64,000 nucleotides of DNA from Botryotinia globosa. Its lineage: Eukaryota > Ascomycota > Leotiomycetes > Helotiales > Sclerotiniaceae. Below the pieces are notes generated by a model. The model did not search any database and was not told the DNA's origin. It saw nothing but the letters and a program-made list of their open reading frames with translations. The position numbers and the translations under genes are program-made. Positions 13,120 to 24,370 of the stretch are shown here, one piece after another (positions within the stretch are counted from its first letter, which is position 1; every line of letters begins with the position of its first letter). The stretch spans positions 2,418,001 to 2,482,000 of the forward strand of contig RCSZ01000002.1 of NCBI GenBank assembly GCA_014898425.1, in the 5' to 3' direction.

Positions 13120-15268
13120 ATGGCTGTCAGTATGGAGGGTCACGGTCTTCCCGTCGTGGAATCTTTTGCGCAATTATTGTTGGAAATGCTTCAGCGGGCT
13201 GAACATGTCAAAGAAACGCATACGATAGAGTCGCCATTGAGTAAAACGGAGCTTGCGAACACATACGAGCGAATCGATCAAATATTCAACGAAGCCACAC
13301 CTATAGAAACTAAAAAGCGCAGTCAGTATGCGATCATCGAAACCGCTGTTCGAGATACTTTCAACAATTTACTGGTAAGCCATGCACCAGTACGAGTCGT
13401 AGATACCCTCTGACGACCCATAGGCCTCTATATCTATTGAAACTTCTTCCTCTTCCAGGTTGTGGAACCTCCTCGATATTATCTCCATTTTGTCTGACGA
13501 TGAACAATGCGAACCTGCCCTTCTCTTTTGGCTCGTTGAAGAATTACTGGATAGTCAGACTATCGCAGGATGCCGGAGAATATTCGATTATCTTGAATCA
13601 CGACGTGAAAAAATCACTGCAAAGCATTTCAACCAAAAGAATCTAGTTATCTTGAGAAGCTGCAACGAGCTTTTGCGGCGACTTTCCAGAGCAGAGGATA
13701 CCGCATTCTGCGGTCGCGTTTTCATTTTCATGTTTCAAAGCTTTCCCCTTGGCGACAAGAGTTCGGTGAATTTGCGCGGTGAATTTCATGTCGAAAATGT
13801 TACATCTTTCGACACCCTACCGTCCATTCCAATGGATGTTGAGAAGATGGAAGTAGATTCGGACAGCAATACGAAAGAAACTCCACCAACCTCCAAGCCA
13901 GCATCAAATGGACGGACGAGCGCAGCGAGAGGTTCTGAAGATAGCAATGGTTTAGTCAAGGATGCAGCATCATCGAAACGTGAACCGCCGATGAAGCCCG
14001 ATGAGTTATACCCGATATTCTGGTCGTTACAGCAGAGCTTCAGCCAACCAAAAAAACTGTTCAATCCTGAGAATTTTGCCGAATTCAAAAAGGGTCTGGA
14101 AGCTACAATAGCAACTTTCAAGTTGGTACACCATGAGGCAGCAGGGCGTCCGGCGACAAGAATAGCAGAGGATAGTAAGAGGGGAACAAAAAGAAAGCGA
14201 AGTCAAGGAGACGATGACTTAGCTAATTCCTTCAATCCTAAATATCTCACAAGTAGGGACTTATTTGAATTAGAGGTATGATATCTTTTATTACCCACCA
14301 ATTTTATCACAATGCTAACTCAACATTGATAGATCAGTGATTTGTCATTTAGGAGGCATATACTTGTTCAAATTCTGATAATAATGGATTTCCTTCTTTC
14401 ATTAAGCGCCAAGGCGAAAGAGAAGCTTTCGAAGGCTTTACCGGATAACCTCAATAGATCGGTTACTTATGCAGACCAGACGCTCAGTGAAGAGGATGTA
14501 AGTAACCCGTTTTCTGGTCGCATCTTTTAGTAGGTATTTGCTGACAATTTCTAGACAAAGTGGTCATTGGATATGAAAAAATCAATTGCAGAATATCTGA
14601 AGAAAGGCGCGGATGGCGCCTTTTTTTACCGTATGGTCGAGACAGTTCTGTCCAGAGATAAGAACTGGGTTCGTTGGAAGGTCGAAAATTGCCCTTCTAT
14701 TGCTAGACCAGCTGTTTCACCTCACGATTATATTACCGCTAAAGCGTCGGCTCGCAAAGCGACAACTAATAAAAGATTACGCCCTAATCCTCTAGGATCT
14801 TTAGATCTCAAATTCCTTGCGGAAAGCGACTTACAGAGTGGCTTGGAGAGGTTGAAGAAACCAGAACGTTACCAAGTTCCTTCCGTAAAGAGTTTCAAGA
14901 ATAAAATCGAGTTGGACGACATGGATATTGATATGGCTCGAGACGAAGAATCAAAAAATGTGGCCATAGAAGCTAAAGCGAGCAAATGTTGGAGAGCACT
15001 ACGAATCGCTGGTGCAAGCAAACTTGCTGCTTTTGACAAAATCGAGAAATCGGACAGCATTGACGAAATCTTCAAGGATGATGTCAAACCCGAAGATCTG
15101 GTCGCCCCTGGCGATGAAGATGCGCTGGAAGGTGGGGAACAGAAAAGCGAAGAGGGAATCGATGCAGCGAAACTACCACCGACGGAAAACGAGGATGTTG
15201 ATATGGAAAATAAGAAGGAAGAGCAGCCGGATGTTCCAACGGTGCCCGCTACGGAATTGGGGACATGA
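13120..15268 (+). CDS. HPR1: THO complex subunit 1 (Hpr1/THOC1)
   Basis: THOC1/Hpr1 is a core subunit of the THO/TREX complex, which couples transcription to mRNP packaging and nuclear export and limits R-loops. I model four exons: 13120-13374, 13424-14275, 14333-14497 and 14555-15268. They give 661 codons, all junctions in phase 0. The acceptor at 13421-13423 is preferred over the CAG at 13456-13458 because only it keeps the frame of the conserved block around WNLLDIISILSDDEQCEPAL. Further family blocks are FELEISDLSFRRHILVQ, which spans the exon 2-3 junction, and the segment around NWVRWK in exon 4. Residues about 220-280 are Ser/Asn-rich and the C-terminus is acidic (about 590-661), both probably disordered. 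Branch sites read CTGAC or CTAAC. The family call is firm from conserved blocks read across junctions; the exact N-terminus is less certain. Confidence 0.92.
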
Positions 15269-16163
15269 GGTTGAAGATAAAACCGACAACCGTAGCCAAG
15301 GTTGAAGATCAGCATGACATGGACGATATTAAAACACTCAGCCATCTGCAGAAAAATATGGTGTAGCGGAATTTACGTCATTGAAAACTGTACTTTTAAA
15401 TGTACTATATAATACCTCCTTGATATCTCGCGCAGATATACTATATACCATAGCAAAGCTTAGTATAGCATTGCATTGCCATGAACGACATTCAACTACA
15501 GAAGAGACAAGATAATTCATTAGTATCATTCCGAGGTAAAACTCATAGGTGAAAAGCTTCAAAAAGAATACTTGAGCTGGGCATTTCGCACGAATGCTCA
15601 AACTCATCTGGAGAAAGAGTATAGACCATTATAGCAATAAGACATCACATAATAAACAGCCGGAATACTATGTAGATCAGACGAAGAAGAGGGCTGGGGA
15701 GTTTAATGTTGTTTGACTGCTGTAATTGCTCCTGGGCCTTTTACATAGGTTATTAGTACTTTAGATGAACTAGTGTTATCCACCTGAATATCTTCACCAT
15801 TCAAACAAAGATTCATATTTGCTGAATATGATACAGCATTGGTAGATGGCAAATCGATATCGATATTATGGTATTATGCTAAACCGCATTATCCTACTTC
15901 TATGCAGTACGTAGTGAAACATACGATAGCGTAACTACACGCAATTAGATTCCATATGCGGATGATGAAAACCACCGAGTTCCGAATCCCTTGCCTCCTT
16001 CAGCGCCTCTAAAGCCTTTTTCCATTTCCGTGTGTCACAATGTAGACAATATCATCCGCCAATTCCCTGCACCCCTTGCGCTCTGTAGGTATTGGCGAAA
16101 TATTTCTTCCCCGGGTTGCAGGTGTCACCCACGTTCCCTATTCATACATACATACATTTGTTT
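15269..16163. other. intergenic spacer between convergent genes
   Basis: AT-rich sequence between the 3' ends of the THO gene and the Ser/Pro-rich gene. It must contain both 3' untranslated regions. No gene, RNA or repeat was recognised. Confidence 0.6.
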
Positions 16164-18221
16164 TTATTCAAAAATCTTCCTAATCTCGTCCAAACCCTCT
16201 TTTCCTGCAAGTACGCTCCACCACTGAGCACCCGTATTGCCATTTGTATCCAAGGTACCCGAACTTGGAATGGTCTGCGAAGGATCGTCATTGCGGATCA
16301 CGACTAAGTATTGTGGGGGGGTTGAATCAGAGAGACCGGTAAGTATGGAGCTGGAAGGACGCATTTTCCATGCTCTGTAGGCGAAGTTCTTGCGTGGGAC
16401 CGATTTTGAATTGGGTTTGGTAGATGGAGGTGGAGATGTGGATGTGGATGAGGCTGAGACTGAGGACGAGAGTGGAGGTGAAGATGAACGAGTGATAGGT
16501 GAGCTCCTTGCAGGCAGAGGTGAGTAGGCTTGATGACCAAAGAAAAGGAGTTGGGATTGTGGAAGTGGAGTTGGTTGTCTAACGTCAGTGCTCATTGGAA
16601 CTAAAGATCTCGGAGCTGTCCTAGTAAGAGCTGGAGTATGAACTCTAAGTTGAGGTAGCGATGGCGGTGAGGGTCCAGGAGATCTGTAGACACGGTCGCT
16701 GGATGAATCGAAGTAAGATTGTGGATCTGTGGATCGCTTTGGGAGAGAGATGCTTGTATCTTGGGGAATGATGGGGCGTAGGCTAGTCGTGAGGGGAACT
16801 GAGGATGACAATGATGCTGATTTGGGAGGGGATTGGTAGGCATCAGAAGGTAGAGATGGCATCAAGGTTTCATTCTCGAAATCGCTAGCGAGCTTATTTG
16901 AATCGTGAGTAAATGGAGTCTCGCGACGGAGTGAGCCTGTGGATTGATTCTGTGGAGTTGGTAAAGTGGAAGCCGAAGGAGTAGATGTTGGATTCAGAAT
17001 AGAGCTTATGCGTATTCTCTTTTTCGATGGATCGAGCTCGGTCATCTCTGGTGAAATAGGTAAAGTAGACTGGTCAATTTCTGTAGGGATATGGGCGGAG
17101 ATATGAGATGATAGACGTTTCAGACTGGGACTGTGAGTTCGATCACTTTCGCTGGTTGGCACTGGTGAATCTGGATTTGGGGCTGAAGTTGTGGCACTGG
17201 GATATAACTTCTTCGAGTCGAAAAAACGATTGAGACTGGCAAGTGTAGTTATAGCCGTATGTTCCAATGTACTGAGATCGGGTGATGCTGTGGTCCTTGG
17301 ATTAGACCGAGGCAAAGTTAATGGTGACGAAACCATGTAGTTTGGATGATACTGATAATATCCTGCGCCTCTTTCTATGATTGGAGGTAATCTGCGTCCC
17401 GCCCTGAATTGTGTTGTATCTGATCTTCCTGTGTCACCACCGAAATCAAAACTTCTGACAGCTTGTTCAATGTCCTCAAGTTTCACGGGTGTATTGAGCA
17501 AAGAATTTTGTAGAGAGAAAACGTTGGTTTCATTGAGAATATGATGACGAAAATTTGAAATGTTAGGCATGCCGCGACTGTATGAATTATTCCTGATCAT
17601 GGGTGACATTTCTTCCTGGTTTTTGTCTTCAGATTCATATTCTTCTTTGCTCTGGGAAGGCGCAGTCAAGTCGATAACTCTCTCCTCTATTCTATCGGAA
17701 GCGGACTGGAACTTTTGCGCACTGGGTTGCTGCTCCATGATATATGAGAGACTCATTATATTGGCATGTTTATGGTCCTTTGCTTCTATCGACGGGTCCT
17801 GCTTCGGCCTCACAAAGCTTGAACTGTTTAATCTAATACTCTGATTCGAGGGATGAGAGCCCAAGGTATCGGCGTTCGAATCTTGCAGCTGGCGAGTAGA
17901 AGAATTAAAAGCTCCAACTCTTCTGTTGACTGATTTTCGGGTTTCGAGTCTTTTACTTGAATTGTACTTTGAGATTTGCCTTTGTTCTGGTGGCAAAGCT
18001 CCCGATGTCCGAATCCTGGATCTGTAAACAGGTCTTTGAAACGGCGGTGATTGTGGTCGCGGTCGAACTCCAACTCTCCCGGTAGGTATTTTTTGGTCCT
18101 GCGGTCGTTGTAATGGGGGAATAGTGCGAGGAATATTAGGTTGACGGAGAACTGGTTGCTTCTTCCTGACTGGTATAAGAATCTGGCCATCTGTATTGGG
18201 CACGGCTTCGTAAGTAGTCAT
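16164..18221 (-). CDS. long Ser/Pro-rich protein of unknown function
   Basis: A single uninterrupted 685-codon frame starting at an ATG. I do not recognise the family. Most of the protein is low-complexity and rich in Ser, Pro, Thr and Arg, with many short SP/TP motifs, so it is probably disordered and a phosphorylation target. The N-terminal 130 residues are basic and rich in Gln and Pro. The last 80 residues look different: an aromatic/basic block (NFAYRAWKMRP) leads into a terminal stretch ending AQWWSVLAGKEGLDEIRKIF, which looks like a small folded or helical motif and is the most useful part for finding homologues. No signal peptide or membrane segment is visible. It is transcribed toward the THO gene. 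A single open frame this long in AT-rich DNA makes a real gene very likely. Confidence 0.8.
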   Translation of the reverse strand: MTTYEAVPNTDGQILIPVRKKQPVLRQPNIPRTIPPLQRPQDQKIPTGRVGVRPRPQSPPFQRPVYRSRIRTSGALPPEQRQISKYNSSKRLETRKSVNRRVGAFNSSTRQLQDSNADTLGSHPSNQSIRLNSSSFVRPKQDPSIEAKDHKHANIMSLSYIMEQQPSAQKFQSASDRIEERVIDLTAPSQSKEEYESEDKNQEEMSPMIRNNSYSRGMPNISNFRHHILNETNVFSLQNSLLNTPVKLEDIEQAVRSFDFGGDTGRSDTTQFRAGRRLPPIIERGAGYYQYHPNYMVSSPLTLPRSNPRTTASPDLSTLEHTAITTLASLNRFFDSKKLYPSATTSAPNPDSPVPTSESDRTHSPSLKRLSSHISAHIPTEIDQSTLPISPEMTELDPSKKRIRISSILNPTSTPSASTLPTPQNQSTGSLRRETPFTHDSNKLASDFENETLMPSLPSDAYQSPPKSASLSSSVPLTTSLRPIIPQDTSISLPKRSTDPQSYFDSSSDRVYRSPGPSPPSLPQLRVHTPALTRTAPRSLVPMSTDVRQPTPLPQSQLLFFGHQAYSPLPARSSPITRSSSPPLSSSVSASSTSTSPPPSTKPNSKSVPRKNFAYRAWKMRPSSSILTGLSDSTPPQYLVVIRNDDPSQTIPSSGTLDTNGNTGAQWWSVLAGKEGLDEIRKIFE

Positions 18222-18935
18222 GATTATCAGATTATGTATGATGAAGATATGATTTCAATGTTCTGTGCAGTGTTGATATTTTTGATGTTGAGATGGAAAC
18301 TGGGATGGCAAGAAAGGCGATGAAAGTTTATATAGCTGCGTCATGATCTGTGTATGTGATTCATGAGGGAGGCGTTGACTCCAATGTGAATACTCTTGCG
18401 CCGTGGTGAAATCGTTATTTATGTTGGTATTCACGATCGACGCTCTCAGATATTTGTTTTCGTCGAGTCATCAAAGAATTCATGTATAAAACAAAACGTC
18501 TGTGAATCATAAAATAAGTAAAATTCTTAATATGGGGTATGTTTGTATTGAGTCATAAATCAGCCTGTCGACTATCCGATGATCTTGAAGGCCTCTGATG
18601 GTAAACAACTCTTAGAAAAAAGTGCGAAAGTAATTAATATCTCAATTGTCATTGAAAATTTATCTTCAAAGATTGTTCTGGATGATGAAGCTTCAACGAA
18701 CAACAGTACTAGATATGAATCTATAATCATTCTACTTGGTGATTTTCCCCCATGCATCTCTACCTTTTGCTTCTAGCCAAATCCTCTATAAATGTGCTTC
18801 AACTCTCCATATGTTTTCGAGAAACATCAAGTCCTCGAGCGCCAACTACTCTATTCTGAAATCCTGCTCTATATATACCTCATATGATGACTTTCCAGTG
18901 GGTGACTCATTTTTCTTTGTGGTCCTTATCGTTCT
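18222..18935. other. intergenic spacer
   Basis: Holds the promoter and leader of the Ser/Pro-rich gene and about 400 bp of AT-rich DNA with no supported gene. Confidence 0.5.
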
Positions 18936-19910
18936 TTAGCGCAGCTTGTGCGATTCCATATTATCCTGACTGGTGGTAATGTACGTAACTAATCTTGAGC
19001 TAGAATTTCTTCGGGGGAGCGCAGCGGGAGCATGCTCTTCAGCTAAGTCCATCGAACCGGTATCTTTAGTACAATGACTGAGGTCTTGAGGCTGTCGCTC
19101 AACGTCATATTGTGCAGGCATAAACGACTCTCTTAGGATTCTCAGAAGTTTTGAATGCTTCCCATTCCATGCCGCATGAAACACTGTAGACGCTATGAGT
19201 GTATACCCACAAATGTAATAATTATTTTGTGTTCTCGACTCGGTGGCTCCAATGATTGTCACGGTCCAAGTTCGGCGCAATATAGTACCGTCTTCATATC
19301 GGTAGAAGGGAGGCGGAGGGGCCGCCTTTCGACATTGCACACTTGCTTCTTGAGTTGGCTTTAACTCGATTCCAAGTCAGTGATTGACAGTAATATCGAT
19401 TGGTTCACCTGGTTTGAGGAAAATACACCTGTTCTCCTTGACAACATTCGATAGAATCCTTGGCCGCAGTCCAAATAGCTAACTTCAACGCGAAATATGA
19501 CATAACAGTACCGATTACAATGGCAACTGCAGCAATGATTCTTGCCTTATTCCAAGTTGTAAGATGCTTGACGAATATTTTCAAAAGACCGTTCGTCCAA
19601 GAAGGGAAAGCAATTGCGAAGAGGTTGGTACGGTTGAAATAGCCAGCTTGAGTGAATTGATTGCTAGTTGCAGCTGACTACCTAGGTACTGTGCTTGCGG
19701 CGTTTATTGTCCCAATGGAAAATGGATTGGAACCTCCAGGGCTGGGTTTGACACTGCACACTTGTGGATGAGGGCGGCATAAAGGGGAGTTCTCGAGGAC
19801 CCGATACAACTGATGAACCACTGGTATCTTTCTGCTGCCTTGGGGAGGTCTGGAGTGATATAGTGGGCAACATTTTGCTTGATCGTTCATGTCAGGAATA
19901 TAGTACTAGA
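18936..19910 (-). pseudogene. broken gene for a predicted membrane protein
   Basis: The minus strand carries coherent gene-like sequence. A 3' exon (18936-19364) holds about 143 codons. A probable 64-bp intron (19365-19428, donor GTGTAT) separates it from an upstream frame running from 19429 to about 19905. That frame contains a hydrophobic segment (RIIAAVAIVIGTVMSYFAL) and several paired Cys, but an in-frame TAG at 19678-19680 cuts it. The sequence on both sides of the stop reads in the same frame, so a CAG or TGG to TAG change is the simplest explanation. A further TAG near 19910 may be an intron acceptor or a second stop. I do not recognise the family; the parts suggest a fungal membrane protein with an extracellular Cys-containing region. 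It could still be a gene with unusual splicing. Confidence 0.42.
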
Positions 19911-20818
19911 AGTAGTCTTCTTCCAACACTTGAGGGGAAACATTAGATATCTACGTGGCCCGTCACACAGCACAGCAGCCGAGCCTCAATCGTACAAAGC
20001 CTTGTTGCACATTATAGCTTTGATGGAGCAGATTGTATGAGATACTTGGGAATTATTGTTCGAAAGTATTTCTCCACGCTACGAAAAGGCATCGAGCAAT
20101 TTCAAATAGAGGAAGGTCTAGAACACCTATTGTTCTATCCAAAATATGAATGTAAAGACACCACCACCAACAGCCACCTCATACTTGATAGAAGAAAATT
20201 CATGGCAATCTCGGGACTCTGTATGATTCAAGGGTCAGTAGGCATAGCACAGCACATACTTTCCCAAGCCTTTGCCGTGATGATTATAAGGTGTCTGAAA
20301 GGTTGCATATATCTCAGCTCGTCAATAGGGACTGTTCATTTCCCCCCTAGCTGCCAGCTGCATGTTCCTTATTGACGGTCGGAATGATAAATTGTCATCG
20401 GCGCTTAGTATATACAAGCTGGTGAGGTTCAAGAATCGGTGAATACGAGCTGTGATATACCGATTCGAAAACTCCAAAAGTCACAAAATGTGTGTAAAAT
20501 GCCCAACACCAGTAATTCGAAGCAAACATATTGACGGCTTGCAAGTTATGATGATAAAGTCGAGTCATTTGATCAGGTTTGTATATAAAAAACCCCCATA
20601 TAAATGATATAAACAAGGTTCAAAGATTAGATGCAAGGAAATTTATCATTTTGCTTCCTTATTAGTCGTACGAATCCCGTGCTCTCAATCACATCGTATC
20701 GTATCGCGCCACAGAGCAATCCATTTTTCTTCATTGCCCAGCGCAATCATGACCTACCTATATCCTCCTCTGCAACTCCACTTTCATCCTCATCCTACAT
20801 ATCTTCGTAGGAAGAATC
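19911..20818. other. intergenic spacer
   Basis: AT-rich DNA upstream of the RING gene. Small open frames here have no motifs. It presumably contains the RING gene promoter. A CCTCATCCTACAT-type pyrimidine-rich leader precedes the ATG at 20819. Confidence 0.5.
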
Positions 20819-23800
20819 ATGGATTCTGGCTCCGAAAATCGAGGTCTCGACCTTGAAAAGGAGTTGACATGTTCTGTAAGTCGAGATTTATTAAAGTTAT
20901 CAAATCCTTAAAAACAGACCTTACCCCGCAAAACTCTATAGGGCTGGGCTTGAAGCCGCATTTGCATCTCGAGGGTTAGTGTATTCATTTTAACTGGTCA
21001 TAGATTTGCACAGAGGTTTTATATCAACCGTTGACATTACTCGATTGTTTACATACCTTCTGCGGCTCTTGTCTCAAAGAATGGTTTTCCTGGCAACTTG
21101 TCTCCGTGAATAATGCACAAACACCGATTCCACCCGGTGGTACGCCATATACTTGCCCATCATGTCGCGCACCAGTTCGAGATACGAAGCACAGTTCTAC
21201 AATAGCGACGTTACTGGAGATGTTCTTAGCGCGAAGTCCAGAGAAGGGTAGAACAGCTGAAGAAAAGGAAGAAGTTGCTGCGAAATACAAAGCTGGGGAT
21301 GAAGTATTACCAAAATGGGAGCAGAGAGACAGAAGTTCGAGGGAGAGACGCTTGGAGGATGAGGATCGAAGGCTGATGGATGAAGTAAGAGATTTAAGCT
21401 TGAGAGAAGTGGGGGTAGAGAGTTCAGAGGCACGGAGGGAAAGAAGGAGACGAGAACGAGATGGAGAAAGATTGCACAATTCAAGACATCATTCGAGTCG
21501 TGATCATAGTAGGGATAATAGGAATACAGATGACACCGATCGACGGCGGCGAAGGGAAGAGCATCATGAAAGGAGAAGAGCTCGGCAAGGAACCTCTGCG
21601 TTGAGGCCAGAACCCGACCGCAGCGACTCTGAAGGCCGACGAAGGGGATATAGTGAGACTGAATCGATCAGGAGGCATGAAGAAACTAGCCGGTCAGCGG
21701 CACGACAAATCGAACATCAATCTTCTTTACGGTCACTGATTAGCTCTTCTGACATAGATTCTAGAGAGATGGAAGAAGAGATTCTACGACAAATTAGGGA
21801 GGAAGGATTACTGGACGGAATTGACCTTGAGAATATCGATGTTAATCAGGAGGATCAGATTAGTGAGAGAATAGCAGAAGCTTTCAGGCGGCGACAAGAA
21901 GAGAGATCGAGACCCGATTTATCTAGAAGAAGCGAGAGTGATACGGCGGATAGACGAAGACGGTCTCCTCGAGCTTCGCTCACAGATTCTGGGAGAGAAA
22001 CCTCTGGTGATGATACCCCCAGAACTACAAGACGACGCAGAAATCAATCATCCTCGCCAAGATCGGGTAGTTTAAGCAATGAACAAAGCAGGCCTCCGCC
22101 GTCCATAAGTGCCGTACACGCAAGCCACCTAGATGTTGGCCTGAATTCTGGAGGACGAAGACGACAGAGAACCTTAAGCGCGCCACGAAGCTCAACAGCA
22201 CCCGTACCGGTAATTCCGCCCGAAACAAGACCTGCCGCTCGGTCGCAGACGGATTTGAGCACTATCCCTCGGACCTCTTCCGTGCAAACATCACAACCTT
22301 TTAGGGCCCATGCGAGGAGGAGCACCGACTCCAATGTGCGAAGAATGAGTGAATCATCAACAAGTAGGGAATCACAACCACAAACAGGGTCCACTACAAG
22401 AACATCTAATAGTAGCGTCGTTGCATCTCCCTCAGAATCGATACCGAGGACACCAAGCAGCAACTTGCTAGAAAGATCACATTCGGACGATATGCCTGAA
22501 CTACCTGATATACCTGATGTACCTGCTCCGTTGAGCATTCGTGCTAATGCCCCAGCCGATATTTTCGTGGCCTCTGCTGTTCCTGCATCTGTTCCATACA
22601 TGGATGAATCACTGATTCCTGCACCGCTTTCACCACATACTCCTACTCACCTAGCACTCTTCGACAAAGCTGCTGCACTAACAAGTGGTAGTAGACCAAG
22701 TTCTTCTCATTCTGTGGGGTCTAGACCACGAACACAGCTCTATCCCGAACCATCAATATTATGTAGAAGATGTCAAAAAACCCATATTGAATATGAAGTG
22801 CACTATAATTGCTCAACTTGCTTGCGTGGCAATTACAACATCTGTCTCTCATGCTATCGTTCCGGTGCAGGATGTCTACATTGGTTTGGATTTGGCTATT
22901 CAGCATGGACAAATTGGGAAAATCAAATGCAAGCCGGAAAAATACCTCAAGCTGCAGATAGGCCACATATGCTCACAGCCAACCGCTACCTGGCACCTAA
23001 AATGGCTGCTGGCGGCGCGGACGGTCGCAAAACTCTAACTACCGAAGATCCTCAGAAACGTCTGCAAAGTGGTGCATTCTGTGCAAGTTGCTTAGCATGG
23101 ACAAACGAATGTTACTGGCGTTGCGATATTTGCAATTACGGTGATTGGGGATTTTGCAATCTCTGCGTCAACCAAGGCAGATCATGTACACATTCTCTTC
23201 TACCGCTGACCTATAAACCATCGGAATCATACACACCTCCCTTATCTCCGATGCATGATCAACAACTTCCACAATCGGCAACTATTCTACAAGGACCCGG
23301 CGTTGTAGACGTGGGTAACTTTAAGCCTCTCACTTTCTCGACCAACTGTGATATCTGTCGATATCCCATCCAACCCTCATCCACTCGCTATCATTGCTAC
23401 TCATGTACTAGCGCTGTCCCAGACACTCAACCTGGAGATTACGATATTTGCACAACCTGCTACCCCAAGCTTGTCACATCTCGTCGCATCAGTGGCGAAA
23501 ACGGTCACAATGGGTGGCGACGTTGCTTACAAGGCCACCGTATGGTCATCGTAGGATTTGAAGATGATCGTGGGGGCCAACGTAGAGTAATAGTTCAGGA
23601 TCTGGTTGGGGGTCACAGTCTTGATATTGAGCCCATGATCTACCCCTCAGCTGATCATACAGCACCAGAACTACAGAAATGGAGCTGGGGTCAAGATAAT
23701 GATACTTTCGTCCGACTAGTCACCACGGATCCATCGAAAGTTGCGCCAACATCAGTTCCTGGGCTGGAGATTGAAAGGTCGTTCCCACCCGATGGCGGAA

Positions 23801-24000
23801 TCGGGATGTCAAGTTTAGCAATTTGGAGTTGGTGGCCTGCGGAAGGTGCGAGGGATGAGTTATTGTTTCCAAAGGGCGCAGAGGTAAGGGAGTGTAAGGA
23901 TGTCAATGGAGATTGGTTTTGGGGATGCTATATGGGCGCCAAGGGGTTGTTTCCTGCGCCATACGTGAGGGTTTTGGAGGATGGGATTGCTGGGATTTAA
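20819..24000 (+). CDS. RING / ZZ-like / SH3 protein, probable E3 ubiquitin ligase
   Basis: Two exons (20819-20875 and 21004-24000) give 1017 residues. The splice junction falls inside the first CxxC, and joining it completes a C3HC4 RING: C18, C21, C34, H36, C39, C42, C70, C73. RING domains recruit E2 enzymes, so ubiquitin ligase activity is likely. Residues about 80-560 are Arg/Ser/Glu-rich and probably disordered. Three Cys/His clusters follow, at about 606-650, 712-750 and 800-850, each built like a ZZ-type zinc finger (CxxC ... YxCxxC ... CxxC). The last 60 residues (about 955-1015) read as an SH3 fold: an AIWSWW start in the ALYDY position, a conserved NGDWFWG core and GLFPAPYV at the end. 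ZZ fingers and SH3 domains bind partners, suggesting a scaffolded ligase. The substrate is unknown. The 128-bp intron is longer than its neighbours; a tiny extra exon is not excluded. Confidence 0.9.
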
Positions 24001-24370
24001 GGGCAGGTGAAAATGTAGGCAGCGTGTTTTTGTTTGGGATGTTTGCATATACTGTTTTGGCTGGAAATCATGTTCGGGTGAGTGGGGAGAGAGGCCTAAC
24101 GTTTAATGATATGCACGATCTATGAGGTTTGTTCATGATTTGATGAGGGAAGAATTTTGAATGCCAAGTATATATTCGCAACTAATTTAAGCTCAGCAGA
24201 ACTAGAGATCAATGTTATGAACCATACAATAATTGAAATTTTCCGTACCATGAAGGGATTCCATTAGTTTTATACTTCAATGCTTTCATTCTCTTGAACA
24301 CTCTCAGAGCTGAACAACTAAAACTGAATACCCTTCCAACAACTCAAAACTCTATTCACCTGTCTATAGA
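24001..24370. other. short intergenic region between convergent genes
   Basis: Contains the two 3' untranslated regions only. No other feature was seen. Confidence 0.6.

Noticed and set aside
13456..13458. CAG as acceptor of the first THO intron
   Set aside because: Using it breaks the reading frame into the conserved WNLLDI block. The TAG at 13421-13423 keeps the frame.
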